A stretch of 39,609 nt of DNA from a bacterium (GTDB lineage Bacteria > Cyanobacteriota > Vampirovibrionia > Gastranaerophilales > Gastranaerophilaceae): assembly GCA_017505585.1 (NCBI GenBank), contig JAFVOZ010000054.1, positions 1 to 39,609 on the forward strand, in the 5' to 3' direction. Made by a program: the position numbers and the translations under genes. The notes under the pieces were generated by a model. The model was not told the DNA's origin. It searched no databases and was given only the letters and a program-made list of their open reading frames with translations. Positions 16,127 through 24,573 of this stretch are shown piece after piece. How positions within the stretch are numbered: position 1 is the stretch's first letter; the number at the start of each line of letters is the position of its first letter.

Positions 16127-16897
16127 TTATTTCATCCATTTTTTCTTAAGTAAATTCAGCTCACCCGAATCACCCAAGAGTCTGACTGCCCTATCAAGCA
16201 CGTGTTGCAAGTCTTTATCTTCTTTTCGAACCGCAATTGCGTAATATTCTTGAGTGTACCTTCTTGGAAGAATTTTATATCTTTTGCTTCCGTTTATAAG
16301 CCCGTATAAGATTGTATCATCTGCAAGAAGCGCATCGATTTCACCTGTTTTTAAGAGTGAAAACGCTTCCGTATATGTCTTCGCGCCTTTAATTTTTGTA
16401 TCCGGCGCAAGGCGGATAATAGTGCTTTCACCGGTTGACGACAAAACTATTCCTGTGGTTTTGCCGTTTAAATCAGAAATATCTTTGATTTTTGATTTGC
16501 GCTTTACCATAAGAGCTTGCCCTGCAACATAATAAGGTCTTGAAAAATTAACCAAAACGTTTCTTTGAGGAGTAATACTCATGGTTGCAATCACCATATC
16601 AACTTCTCCTGAGTTAAGAGCAAAAATTCTATCATTTGAAGCAAGTTTCACAAATTCAACTTCGGGCTCTAATTTTTTAGTTATTTTTTTTGCAATAAGG
16701 TGAGCTAAATCAATATCAAATCCTTTCAATTCGCCATTTTGTTCATAGCCGAAAGGTTTCGAATCAACTTTCACACCAACCGTGATTTTACCTTCTTTTT
16801 TAATTTTTTCTAAAGTTGATAATTTTTTTTCTTGTTTTGCGCAGCCCGAAAAAAGAAAAACTGAAAAAATACATAAAAATAATACTAATCTTTTCAT
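16127..16897 (-). CDS. Amino-acid ABC transporter substrate-binding lipoprotein
   Basis: Periplasmic solute-binding protein of family 3, probably for a polar amino acid. ATG 16897 gives a signal peptide ending in a lipobox (FLFSGC, Cys19). The mature protein shows TVGVKVDSKPFGYEQNGEL.GFDIDLA at the start, then DMVIATMSITPQR and VNFSRPYY, the diagnostic blocks, and later TYTEAFSLLKTGEIDALLAD. No permease or ATPase gene adjoins it, so it works with components encoded elsewhere. The frame is open 11 codons upstream, but an extended -10 (16904-16912) lies in that stretch. Confidence 0.92.
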   Translation of the reverse strand: MKRLVLFLCIFSVFLFSGCAKQEKKLSTLEKIKKEGKITVGVKVDSKPFGYEQNGELKGFDIDLAHLIAKKITKKLEPEVEFVKLASNDRIFALNSGEVDMVIATMSITPQRNVLVNFSRPYYVAGQALMVKRKSKIKDISDLNGKTTGIVLSSTGESTIIRLAPDTKIKGAKTYTEAFSLLKTGEIDALLADDTILYGLINGSKRYKILPRRYTQEYYAIAVRKEDKDLQHVLDRAVRLLGDSGELNLLKKKWMK

Positions 16898-16903
16898 AAA
16901 ATT

Positions 16904-16912
16904 ATCATAGCA
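16904..16912 (-). promoter_or_regulatory. Extended -10 implying a leaderless lipoprotein mRNA
   Basis: Minus strand TGcTATGAT ends 6 nt before the ATG at 16897. The six bases between are AATTTT, with no ribosome site. Confidence 0.5.
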
Positions 16913-16950
16913 TAACAAGCAAGATTTCAATAATATAAATTAAAATATAC

Positions 16951-16979
16951 TTGCTTTTTAAATATCCTTTTACTATAAT
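16951..16979 (+). promoter_or_regulatory. Promoter of the ferredoxin gene
   Basis: TTGCTT (16951-16956), 17-nt spacer, TATAAT (16974-16979). The start point near 16986 gives a leader of about 23 nt with GGAG before the ATG at 17009. Confidence 0.65.
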
Positions 16980-17008
16980 CTAGCTTGTATTTAATTATAG
17001 GAGAAGAA

Positions 17009-17188
17009 ATGAAAGTTACTATCGAAGAAGGTTGCATCGGCTGTGGCGCTTGTGAAGCTATTTGTGAAGCAGTTTTCCATGTAGAAGATCTTGTTTCTGT
17101 TGATGAAGCAAATATCGCAGGCAACGAAGACGCAGTTAAAGAAGCAGCTGAAGGTTGCCCAGTTAGCGTTATTGTTGTTGAAGAATAA
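17009..17188 (+). CDS. Single-cluster [4Fe-4S] ferredoxin
   Basis: 59-residue soluble electron carrier. Ligands are C9, C12 and C15 (GCIGCGACEAIC) and C50 (GCPVSV), the pattern of monocluster ferredoxins such as that of Thermotoga. C19 sits where those proteins form a structural disulfide, but no partner Cys is present near residue 43. ATG 17009 with a GGAG site 5 nt upstream is preferred over an ATG 8 codons earlier, which would lie at the promoter start point. A strong terminator follows, so it is a monocistronic unit. It could feed reductases or the BcrAD-type activase, but nothing here shows this. Confidence 0.93.
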   Translation: MKVTIEEGCIGCGACEAICEAVFHVEDLVSVDEANIAGNEDAVKEAAEGCPVSVIVVEE

Positions 17189-17215
17189 TTCGTTAGCAAT
17201 TTAAAAAATAACCAT

Positions 17216-17250
17216 AAAATGAACCGCTAGTCGCGGTTCATTTTGTTTTG
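17216..17250 (+). terminator. Rho-independent terminator after the ferredoxin gene
   Basis: AAAATGAACCGC (17216-17227) pairs perfectly with GCGGTTCATTTT (17233-17244) around a TAGTC loop, followed by a T-rich tail (GTTTTG). The palindromic A/T flanks mean it could work in both directions. Confidence 0.88.
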
Positions 17251-17276
17251 TTTGTACCGTAATCAACCCATTTTAA

Positions 17277-17306
17277 ATGACAAAAGCTCAAACAATATGA
17301 TATAAT
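17277..17306 (+). promoter_or_regulatory. Promoter of the PfkB kinase-rqcP operon
   Basis: ATGACA (17277-17282), 18-nt spacer, TATAAT (17301-17306) with an upstream TGa, so it is also an extended -10. The leader contains AAAGGAAG before the ATG at 17333. Confidence 0.65.
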
Positions 17307-17332
17307 TTCAATGCTTAGAAAAAGGAAGAATT

Positions 17333-18400
17333 ATGGAAAATAAAGAATTTGATGTTATAACAATAGGTTCAGCCACAATGGATGCTTTTATTGAAAGTGA
17401 TAAGGCAAGCGTTGTAAATGTGAGCACAATTGACCACAACACAGAACTTATGGCATTTCCTTACGGCTCTAAACTTGAAATTACAGATTTCACACTCTCA
17501 AGCGGTGGCGGCGGAATAAACACGGCCGTAAACTTTGCGAATTTAGGGCTTAAAACATCAACAATTATCAAGCTCGGCGAAGATAATGTAAAAGAAACAA
17601 TTTTAAAATTATTAAAAGAAAGAAATGTAGATACATCAAACGCTATTATTTCAAACAAAATCGGAAGCGGTTTTTCTGTAATTTTAGTAAGTTTCCAAGG
17701 AGATAGAACTGTTCTTGCGCACAGGGGCGCGAACTCGAAAATTGCTAAGCAAGATATCAATTTCGACGCAATTAAAAAATCAAAATGGCTATATGTTGCA
17801 CCTCTTGCAGGAGATAGCAACAAAGTTTTAGACGAAATTGCACAATTTGCAGAGGAAAACGGAACAAACCTCGCAATTAATGCAGGAACAACCGCAATCA
17901 AAAAAGGCGCAAATTATTTTTCAAAAATAATAAAAACAGCAGAAATTCTTGTTTTAAACAAAGAAGAAGCACAAATGCTTACAAAAATTTCCGTAAGACC
18001 TGACACGAAAGAAATTTTCTATTCAAAAGAAGATATACATCCTGATGTTAAAACCATGCTTCAAAAATTAAGAGAAGATTCTGAAGCAATTGTTGTTATA
18101 ACAGATGGCAAACATGGCGCATACGCATACGACGGCAAAAAAATGTATGTTTGCCCTCCATTTGACGGCCCCGTCCGATCCACGCTCGGCGCAGGCGATG
18201 CCTTCGCCTCGACTTTCACAGCTGCAATTGAGCGCACAAATTGGGATGTTGAACTTTCTCTTAAAATGGCTTCTGTAAACTCATCCAGCGTTGTTGAGCA
18301 ATTCGGCGCACAAGATGGTTTAATCACATTCGATACAATTGAAGAAAAATTGAAAAATTCTCCTGATTATAAGGTAAAAGTTATAAATGAGATTGGATAA
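17333..18400 (+). CDS. PfkB/ribokinase family sugar kinase
   Basis: Cytosolic carbohydrate or nucleoside kinase; substrate unknown. The N-terminal GSATMDAFIES and SSGGGGINTAVNFANLG (around residues 56-72) form the first PfkB signature. The second signature, with the catalytic Asp and anion hole, is RSTLGAGDAFAST. The 355-residue length is slightly above the usual 300-330 because of an insert around KISVRPDTKEIFYSKED. AAAGGAAG lies upstream of the ATG. The last 14 nt overlap rqcP in another frame, so the genes are translationally coupled. Confidence 0.9.
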   Translation: MENKEFDVITIGSATMDAFIESDKASVVNVSTIDHNTELMAFPYGSKLEITDFTLSSGGGGINTAVNFANLGLKTSTIIKLGEDNVKETILKLLKERNVDTSNAIISNKIGSGFSVILVSFQGDRTVLAHRGANSKIAKQDINFDAIKKSKWLYVAPLAGDSNKVLDEIAQFAEENGTNLAINAGTTAIKKGANYFSKIIKTAEILVLNKEEAQMLTKISVRPDTKEIFYSKEDIHPDVKTMLQKLREDSEAIVVITDGKHGAYAYDGKKMYVCPPFDGPVRSTLGAGDAFASTFTAAIERTNWDVELSLKMASVNSSSVVEQFGAQDGLITFDTIEEKLKNSPDYKVKVINEIG

Positions 18401-18641
18401 ATTCCTCAAAATTTCAAGGCTTATTAAAAGAAGAACGGTCGCAAACAAAGTTTGCGATTCCGCTCGTGTCTTTATAAATGGTAATCCTGCAAAACCCGCT
18501 AAGACGGTGCACGTTGGCGATATTTTAAAAATTGAATATTCAAATTTTGCAAAATCATACAAAATTGTGAAAATTCCTGAAAAAAATATCTTGGCTCAAG
18601 AAGCACCTGAATTATATGAGGTTATGCCTGATACTTTTTAA
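18387..18641 (+). CDS. rqcP: S4-domain RNA-binding protein, RqcP/HslR-like
   Basis: 84-residue single S4 domain: MRLDKFLKISRLIKRRTVA, then CDSARVFINGNPAKPAKTV and VGDILKIEY. This is the pattern of B. subtilis RqcP (YabO), which binds the 50S-peptidyl-tRNA complex and drives alanine tailing with RqcH in ribosome quality control. Its start lies inside the upstream kinase gene, and its last 20 nt overlap the end of convergent fabF. HslR-type heat-shock relatives share the fold, so the exact role is less certain than the domain. Confidence 0.88.
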   Translation: MRLDKFLKISRLIKRRTVANKVCDSARVFINGNPAKPAKTVHVGDILKIEYSNFAKSYKIVKIPEKNILAQEAPELYEVMPDTF

Positions 18642-19875
18642 ATACTAAACTTGCGTTGTGCCCGCCAAACCCAAAAGAATTTGAAAGAACATAATTAAGT
18701 TCAGCTTTTTGTGCTTTATTTGGAACATAGTTCAAATTTGCAACTTCTTCATCTTGGTTGTCCAAATTGATTGTTGGTGGAACTATGCCGTCTCTCATCG
18801 CCATAATACAAGCAATTGCTTCAGTTGCACCAGTTGCACCAAGAAGGTGACCGTGCATTGATTTAGTTGAGGATACTTTCAAGTTTGGGTTTGTTTCTAA
18901 ATCGCCAAAAAGTTTAGCAATTGCATGTGATTCAGCTTTGTCACCTAGCCCTGTGCTTGTACCGTGTGCATTGATATAATCAATGTCTTTTGTCTCAATT
19001 CCGGCATCTTTCACAGCAAGTTCCATAGCCTTAATCGCGCCTCTTCCTTCAGGGTCTGGAGCAACTAAATCATAAGCATCGCCTGTTTGACCGTAGCCCA
19101 CAATTTCAGCATAAATTTTAGCTCCTCGAGCTTTAGCATGTTCTAATTCTTCAAGAATTAATATTGCGCTGCCTTCGCTCATAACAAAACCATTTCTGTC
19201 TTTGTCATAAGGTCTTGAAGCAATTTCAGGCACTTCGCTTTTTGATAGTGTGTGCGCCGAAGTAAATGCACCAAGCGATAAATGAGTAATAACCGCTTCT
19301 GAACCACCCGCAACAACAACATCGGCATCACCATATTGAATTGAGCGCATAGCATCGCCTAGGCAATGGTTAGATGTAGCGCAAGCGGTAGTAACTGCTT
19401 TATTTAAACCTTTTACTTGCAACATTTTTGAAACTTCGCCTGCTGCCATGTTAGAAATAATCATTGGTACAGTATAAGGAGCGCACCTTGTCGGCCCTTT
19501 TGCAATAATTGTTAAATGTTGTTCTTCAAAAGTTTTAAAACCTCCTGCGGCAGAACCGAGAACAACACCATATCTATATGGATCTTCAAGATTTTCAAAA
19601 TCAATTCCAGAATCAGCTGCTGCCTCTCTTGCTGCAACAAGCGCGAATTGAATGTACCTATCCATTCTTTTTAATTGCTTTGGGTCGAGTCCTGAAATTT
19701 CTTCAAAGTTTTTAACTTCACCCGCAACTGAAACTTTTTGTCCTACGAGAGGTATTCTTTCAATTTTTGTAATTCCGGATTTACCTTCTTTTATGTTATC
19801 CCAGAATTTTTCATGTCCTATCCCATATGGAGAAATAAGACCGATACCAGTTACGACAACTCTTCTTTTTTCCAT
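18622..19875 (-). CDS. fabF: Beta-ketoacyl-ACP synthase II
   Basis: Elongating condensing enzyme of fatty acid synthesis. ATG 19875 gives MEKRRVVVTGIGLISPYG; it has a strong AGAGGAG site, and the 16 codons upstream in frame are not needed. The catalytic triad fits Cys165 (TTACATSNHC), His304 (NAHGTSTGLGD) and His343 (STKSMHGHLLGATG). The usual ACATGTH motif is ACATSNH here. Length 417 residues is typical. It is downstream of acpP with an 84-nt gap that contains a hairpin. Confidence 0.96.
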   Translation of the reverse strand: MEKRRVVVTGIGLISPYGIGHEKFWDNIKEGKSGITKIERIPLVGQKVSVAGEVKNFEEISGLDPKQLKRMDRYIQFALVAAREAAADSGIDFENLEDPYRYGVVLGSAAGGFKTFEEQHLTIIAKGPTRCAPYTVPMIISNMAAGEVSKMLQVKGLNKAVTTACATSNHCLGDAMRSIQYGDADVVVAGGSEAVITHLSLGAFTSAHTLSKSEVPEIASRPYDKDRNGFVMSEGSAILILEELEHAKARGAKIYAEIVGYGQTGDAYDLVAPDPEGRGAIKAMELAVKDAGIETKDIDYINAHGTSTGLGDKAESHAIAKLFGDLETNPNLKVSSTKSMHGHLLGATGATEAIACIMAMRDGIVPPTINLDNQDEEVANLNYVPNKAQKAELNYVLSNSFGFGGHNASLVFKKYQA

Positions 19876-19899
19876 AAAAACTCCTCTTTTAAAACATAA

Positions 19900-19920
19900 G
19901 CGCAAAACAAATGTTTGCGC
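19900..19920 (-). terminator. Hairpin between acpP and fabF (possible attenuator)
   Basis: GCGCAAA (19900-19906) and TTTGCGC (19914-19920) form a 7-bp stem with a 7-nt loop. Read on the minus strand it is followed by TTATGTTTT, a weak U-tract. It could reduce read-through from acpP into fabF, which would fit the cell's higher need for ACP. Confidence 0.4.
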
Positions 19921-19959
19921 CAATGTTTAAATTTAAATCTAGTTAGTGTTTCCTTTTAA

Positions 19960-20193
19960 TTAGTTTAAGTGTGCGTCGATGTAATCAACTGCATCTTGAA
20001 CTGTAGCAATTTTTTCAGCTTCTTCGTCAGGAATTTCACAACCGAATTCTTCTTCGAATGCCATAACTAATTCCACTGTATCCAAAGAATCTGCGCCAAG
20101 GTCGCCAGTGAAGCTAGCTTGTGGTGTAACTAAGCTTTCTTCAACGCTTAATTGGTCAACAACTACTTTTTTAACTCTTTCTAATGTGTTCAT
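19960..20193 (-). CDS. acpP: Acyl carrier protein
   Basis: 77-residue acidic protein that carries growing acyl chains on phosphopantetheine. The attachment serine is Ser36 in [20 protein letters not shown]. Helices and length are standard. A GAGG ribosome site and the strong promoter at 20231-20258 precede it. It is the first gene of the acpP-fabF unit. Confidence 0.97.
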   Translation of the reverse strand: MNTLERVKKVVVDQLSVEESLVTPQASFTGDLGADSLDTVELVMAFEEEFGCEIPDEEAEKIATVQDAVDYIDAHLN

Positions 20194-20230
20194 CTTTTCC
20201 TCACATAAATAATTCTAAATTACAATAATT

Positions 20231-20258
20231 ATTATATAAGCTAAAAAAATTTTTGCAA
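20231..20258 (-). promoter_or_regulatory. Strong promoter for acpP
   Basis: Minus strand: TTGCAA (20253-20258), 16-nt spacer, perfect TATAAT (20231-20236). Confidence 0.7.
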
Positions 20259-20340
20259 ATTTGTAAAGTGAAGTTAAACAAGATGCCAACAAAAACAAAA
20301 CCCCCCATTTTACTTAAGTTGCAGAAGACGTTGTTAAGTT

Positions 20341-20368
20341 TTGTAACAGAATATATAAAATATATACT
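20341..20368 (+). promoter_or_regulatory. Candidate promoter of the ribbon-helix-helix gene
   Basis: TTGTAA (20341-20346), 16-nt spacer, TATACT (20363-20368). The region is very AT-rich, so other choices exist. It leaves a leader of about 70 nt. Confidence 0.4.
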
Positions 20369-20446
20369 TTATTTATCAATTTTTTATAACACATTTTGTT
20401 TATATAAATGTAAGACGAATACATAATAGATAAGGAGATATAAACT

Positions 20447-20635
20447 ATGGCTAGAGTACTTATTTCAATGCCCGAAAAATTTTTAGATGAAATCGACAAC
20501 GTTGCAGACAGCGAAAACCGCTCACGCTCTGAATTAATTCGTGAAGCATTAAGAACTTATATCCATAGAAATAAAGTTCGTGAAAACACATTTGCACAAA
20601 AGAACGCTTCAATTTTAGAAGCTTTACTAGACTAG
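20447..20635 (+). CDS. Ribbon-helix-helix (CopG/MetJ-fold) DNA-binding protein
   Basis: 62 residues. The pattern RVLISMPEKFLDEID (beta strand and first helix), followed by SENRSRSELIREALRTYI (second helix), is the standard RHH_1 fold, which binds DNA as a dimer. The short C-terminal tail has no metal-binding His or Cys, so it is not NikR. A strong AAGGAGATAT ribosome site precedes the ATG. No toxin gene is adjacent, so it is a free-standing regulator or an antitoxin-like orphan. It is a single-gene transcript ending at the terminator at 20708. Confidence 0.88.
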   Translation: MARVLISMPEKFLDEIDNVADSENRSRSELIREALRTYIHRNKVRENTFAQKNASILEALLD

Positions 20636-20707
20636 CGACTATTAGACTTGGGTCGTAGAGGATAGAATAAAAAGTTTAAATACGAGGACACACATTATGT
20701 AAAGGTT

Positions 20708-20731
20708 TGGGGCAAATTGCCCCATTTTTTT
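20708..20731 (+). terminator. Rho-independent terminator after the ribbon-helix-helix gene
   Basis: GGGGC (20709-20713) pairs with GCCCC (20719-20723), extended by flanking T-A pairs, and is followed by a run of seven T. Confidence 0.85.
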
Positions 20732-20793
20732 ATGCTAAATTTTAATCGAATGTTTAAATTTAGCTTTATTTAGAGATTTTTGTAACATTTTAG

Positions 20794-21880
20794 TTACTGT
20801 TTTTGTTTTAATTTTGCCTCAATAAACCCGTCGAGTCCCCCGTCCATAACAGAGTCAACGTTGCCGACCTCAAAACCCGTTCTATGGTCTTTAACCATTT
20901 TATATGGGTGAAAAACATAAGAACGAATTTGAGAACCAAAATTCACATCCATTGTTGCCCCTTTTAGGTCAGAGATTTTTTCTTCATGCTCTTTTATCTT
21001 GAGTGCCAAAAGCTTTGAAGCAAGCATCTGCATTGCAGTTTCCCTGTTTTGAAGCTGTGACCTTTGTTGTTGACACTTCACAACAATTCCTGTCGGTTTA
21101 TGGTGAAGTCTGACTGCAGTTTCCACTTTATTCACATTTTGACCGCCAGCACCGCCTGAACGCATAGTGTCAATTTCAATGTCGTCTGGGTTGATTTCAA
21201 TTTCATTTTCAAAATTCTCTAAAAGAGGGATTACCTCAAGCGAAGCAAAGCTTGTTTGTCTTTTATTATTTGCATTAAATGGCGAAAGTCGAACAAGCCT
21301 ATGCACGCCATGCTCCGCCTTTAAATAACCGTATGCATACTCACCTTCAACTTTAATAACAGCCGATTTTATGCCCGCTTCCTCACCTTCCGTGCCGTCT
21401 ATAATTTCCGCTCTGAAATCGTGTTTTTCTGCGTATCTTAAATACATTCTCTCAAGCATTTGCGCCCAATCTTGAGCGTCAACACCGCCTGCCCCTGCAG
21501 TGAGCGTAAGCATGGCACCCGATTTATCGTATTCGCCGTTTAGCATAAGCTCAAGGTCATATTTATCAAGTTCTGAAGAAATATTTTTCATCTCTTCAAC
21601 ACTTTCTGCAATCAAAGTTTCATCTTGAAGCTCAAGCGCGACGAGCGCATCATCCAAAGAATTTTTTATTCTTTTAATTTTATCTAGCTTTTGTTCAATA
21701 CTTTTTTGCTCACGAGAAAGGCGAGCCGAAAGTTCAGAATCATTCCAAATTTCAGGCTTTTGAAGCTCAGTTGATAATTTTTCAAGCTCCGCTTTTAAAT
21801 TATCCTCGTCAAAGATACCTCGCAAGGTTTTCAACTCTTTCAGAGAGTTCTGAAACATTTTGCTTTAAGATATCTTGCAT
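20794..21880 (-). CDS. prfB: Peptide chain release factor 2, with programmed +1 frameshift
   Basis: Reads UGA and UAA stop codons and releases the peptide. The gene is in two frames: ATG 21880 to codon 23 (21812-21880), then a +1 shift, then 20794-21810; one base, T21811, is skipped. The product is 361 residues. The first frame encodes [20 protein letters not shown] and then RYL, and stops at TGA (21809-21811). The second frame carries the GGQ motif ([12 protein letters not shown]), the RF2 domain and the RF2-type tripeptide SPF (LVRLSPFNA). The later in-frame ATG at 21858 gives a spurious start. Its first codon is 2 nt after the alaS stop, so it is co-transcribed with alaS. Confidence 0.96.
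21809..21821 (-). promoter_or_regulatory. RF2 autoregulatory frameshift site
   Basis: The minus strand reads AGGTATCTTTGAC. This contains the SD-like GCGAGG just upstream, the slippery CTT, the in-frame TGA stop and the following C, as in E. coli prfB. When RF2 is scarce the ribosome pauses at TGA and shifts +1 to make the full protein. Confidence 0.95.
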
Positions 21881-21882
21881 AA

Positions 21883-24522
21883 TTAAAAGCTTTCTTCTAA
21901 TTCCTTCAAGTATTTTTCAATATTTTCAGTTGTTTTAATTGTGCCTTGTGCAGCATTCGGTCTTCCGCCACCTCTTCCTTCAAGGTTTTTCACAAATTCA
22001 GATAATATTTTGCCTGAATTTATGCCGGCTTTTACCATTCCATCTGTTGCAGATGCAAAGACAATTGCACTTCCGTCTGCTTTTTTGCTCACAAGGAACA
22101 CAAAAGAATCGCCAAGTTTACTGTGAAGCAATTCAATGCCTGCTTTTATTGCATTTTGTGGGAATTCTTCAATTAGCGAAACAAACACTTTCGCGCTAAT
22201 TCCACCAAATTCAACATCACGAGCCCGAGAGAGGAATGTATTAAATTGGCTTTTAGCATTTTCTGCTTCCATTGCCCCAATTTTTTCAGTCAACTCGTGG
22301 TTTTGCGCTTGAAGGGTTGAAATTTTTTCATCAACTTCATTGAAGCGAATTTTATATTTTTTAGAAATTTTTTCAATTTCTCTATATCTTTCTGCTAAAT
22401 AATCAAAAGCGGACTTAGAGCAAACTGCCTCAATTCTTCTTGTGCCTTGAGAAATAGCACTTTCAGAAATAATTTTAACAAGCCCTAAATTTTTTGATTC
22501 ACTTGTGTGAGTTCCGCCACAAAGTTCTTTTGAAATGATTTTCCCATTTTGCTCAAAGCAAACAACTCGAACATCATCTTCATATTTTTCATCGAACAGA
22601 GCAATCGCACCAGATTTTTTAGCTTCTTCAAGCTTCATCACGTCTGTGTGTTGTGTGATTTCTTCTAAAATCCAAGAATTAATTATATCTTCAACCTTAT
22701 TGATTTCAATATCTGTCATCGCACGACCGAACGAAAAGTCATAACGACATCTGTTTTCTTCAACTTGCGAACCAGCTTGGTGAACTTCATCACCTAAAAC
22801 TTTAATAAGCGCAGCTTGTAAGAAGTGAGCAAGTGAGTGATGCTTTTCAACTAAACGTCTTCTTTTTGCATCAATTTTAGCAGTCACTTTATCACCAACT
22901 TTGAAGTTACCGTTTGCTTGGTGAACATAAGTTTTTTGAACTTTGAATGTGTTAAACACAGGATACTCGTTGTCATTTACAATAATTACACCAGTGTCAC
23001 CCACTTGTCCGCCACATTCAGCATAAAATGGGGTTTTATCTAAAATTAAATCAACGGGTTCATCGTCTTCAACTTCTGTTAATTTATTTAGACCGCGAAC
23101 AAGCCCAACAATTGTTGCATCGCATTCGTCTTCTGAATATCCGACAAAATCAGTTTCAGGATAATCAACATAAACAATATCGTTTGCAACGCTTGTTTTT
23201 TGAGCACTTGCACGAGCTCTTTCTTTTTGCTCTTGCATGCAGTTCTTAAAGCCGTCTTCGTCAACTTTTAAACCTTGCTCTTGTCCAATTTCGCGAGTAA
23301 GCTCCATTGGGAAGCCGTATGTATCATATAATTTGAAAGCTTCTTCACCAGAAATTGTGTCAGTGCCTTCTGCTTTTATTTGAGCAATAATTTCTTCAAT
23401 ATGCTTCCAACCTTTTTTTAAAGTGAGTTTAAATCTTTCTTCTTCTTCCAAGAATAAAGCTTTGATTTTTTCTTGATTTTCTTTTAATTCAGGATAGAAA
23501 TCACCATAAATTTCAACAACTTTATCAACCAAAGGCGCTAAGAATGGTAATTCTAAGCCTAAAAGATAACCATGGCGCAATGCTCTTCTTAAAATCATTC
23601 GAAGAACATATCCTCTGCCTTCATTTGAGCCTTTGATACCATCTGCCATCATAAATGAAACGCAGCGAAGATGATCGGTTATTATTCTTAAAGAAATATC
23701 TGTTTTTGGATTTTCTTTATATTTTTTTCCTGAAATTTTGCAAACTTCTTCTAAAATTGGATAAAGAAGGTCTGTTTCAAATGTTGAATTTACACCTTGA
23801 CAAACCATTTCGATACGTTCTAAACCCATACCTGTATCAACATTTTTCTTTTCTAGCGGTGATTGGTTGCCTTCTTCATCTTGGAATAATTCTGTGAAAA
23901 CTAAGTTCCAAATTTCAACCCAGCGATCACATTCGCAAGTTGCAATTGAACAGTCATCAGAGCATGCTAAGTGCTCACCAAGGTCATAATGTATCTCAGA
24001 ACATGGTCCACAAGGTCCGGACGCTCCTGGAGGACCCCAGAAATTATCTTTTTTGCCTTTTCTTAAAATTCTATCTGCACTAACGCCTGCTTTTTTCCAA
24101 ATTTCGATAGCTTCATCGTCATTTTCAAAAACAGTAATCCAAAGTCTTGATTTGTCTAAACCTAAGTAATTGGTCACAAAATCCCAAGCCCAAGGAATAA
24201 CCTCTTCTTTGTAATAATCGCCAAAGCTAAAGTTGCCCAACATTTCAAAGAATGTGTGGTGGCGAGGCGTTCTTCCAACATTTTCAATGTCAGAATCTTT
24301 ACCGCCCGCACGAGCGCATTTTTGGCAACTAACTGCTCTATGAGGGTCAAACGGAGGTGTTTCCAAACCTAAAAAATATGGAACAAATTGAACCATACCC
24401 GCAGTTGTAAGTAAAATTGTAGGATTATTCGGAATCAATGATGATGATTTAATCCTAGCAGATTGGTGCTTTTTCTCAAAAAAGTCTAAAAATAATTCTC
24501 TAATTTCAGCTGATGTTTTCAT
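21883..24522 (-). CDS. alaS: Alanyl-tRNA synthetase
   Basis: Charges tRNA-Ala and edits mischarged Ser/Gly. ATG 24522 gives MKTSAEIRELFLDFFEKK, the family start; an ATG 6 codons earlier (24540) is possible. Class II motifs are clear in the first 250 residues (FVPYFLG, GRTPRHHTFFEMLGNFSFGDY, NVDTGMGLERI). The editing domain has HHSLAHFLQ and CGGTH, whose His and Cys bind zinc. The C-terminal part ends in EGRGGGRPNAAQG, the C-Ala domain. The length of 879 residues is typical. prfB follows after 2 nt. Confidence 0.97.
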   Translation of the reverse strand: MKTSAEIRELFLDFFEKKHQSARIKSSSLIPNNPTILLTTAGMVQFVPYFLGLETPPFDPHRAVSCQKCARAGGKDSDIENVGRTPRHHTFFEMLGNFSFGDYYKEEVIPWAWDFVTNYLGLDKSRLWITVFENDDEAIEIWKKAGVSADRILRKGKKDNFWGPPGASGPCGPCSEIHYDLGEHLACSDDCSIATCECDRWVEIWNLVFTELFQDEEGNQSPLEKKNVDTGMGLERIEMVCQGVNSTFETDLLYPILEEVCKISGKKYKENPKTDISLRIITDHLRCVSFMMADGIKGSNEGRGYVLRMILRRALRHGYLLGLELPFLAPLVDKVVEIYGDFYPELKENQEKIKALFLEEEERFKLTLKKGWKHIEEIIAQIKAEGTDTISGEEAFKLYDTYGFPMELTREIGQEQGLKVDEDGFKNCMQEQKERARASAQKTSVANDIVYVDYPETDFVGYSEDECDATIVGLVRGLNKLTEVEDDEPVDLILDKTPFYAECGGQVGDTGVIIVNDNEYPVFNTFKVQKTYVHQANGNFKVGDKVTAKIDAKRRRLVEKHHSLAHFLQAALIKVLGDEVHQAGSQVEENRCRYDFSFGRAMTDIEINKVEDIINSWILEEITQHTDVMKLEEAKKSGAIALFDEKYEDDVRVVCFEQNGKIISKELCGGTHTSESKNLGLVKIISESAISQGTRRIEAVCSKSAFDYLAERYREIEKISKKYKIRFNEVDEKISTLQAQNHELTEKIGAMEAENAKSQFNTFLSRARDVEFGGISAKVFVSLIEEFPQNAIKAGIELLHSKLGDSFVFLVSKKADGSAIVFASATDGMVKAGINSGKILSEFVKNLEGRGGGRPNAAQGTIKTTENIEKYLKELEESF

Positions 24523-24544
24523 AATTATTGATTTTAACATAAAA

Positions 24545-24551
24545 TATAATA
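24545..24551. promoter_or_regulatory. Overlapping divergent -10 elements between alaS and comEC
   Basis: TATAAT (24545-24550) on the plus strand and TATTAT (24546-24551) on the minus strand overlap almost completely. This AT-rich symmetric site could start both comEC (leader about 17 nt) and alaS. No good -35 is seen in either direction. Confidence 0.4.
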
Positions 24552-24573
24552 TGTGATTAAAAAATTTTAATTT

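Noticed and set aside
20794-21858. prfB starting at ATG 21858
   Set aside because: That frame lacks the real N-terminus; the frameshift site and ATG 21880 explain the gene.
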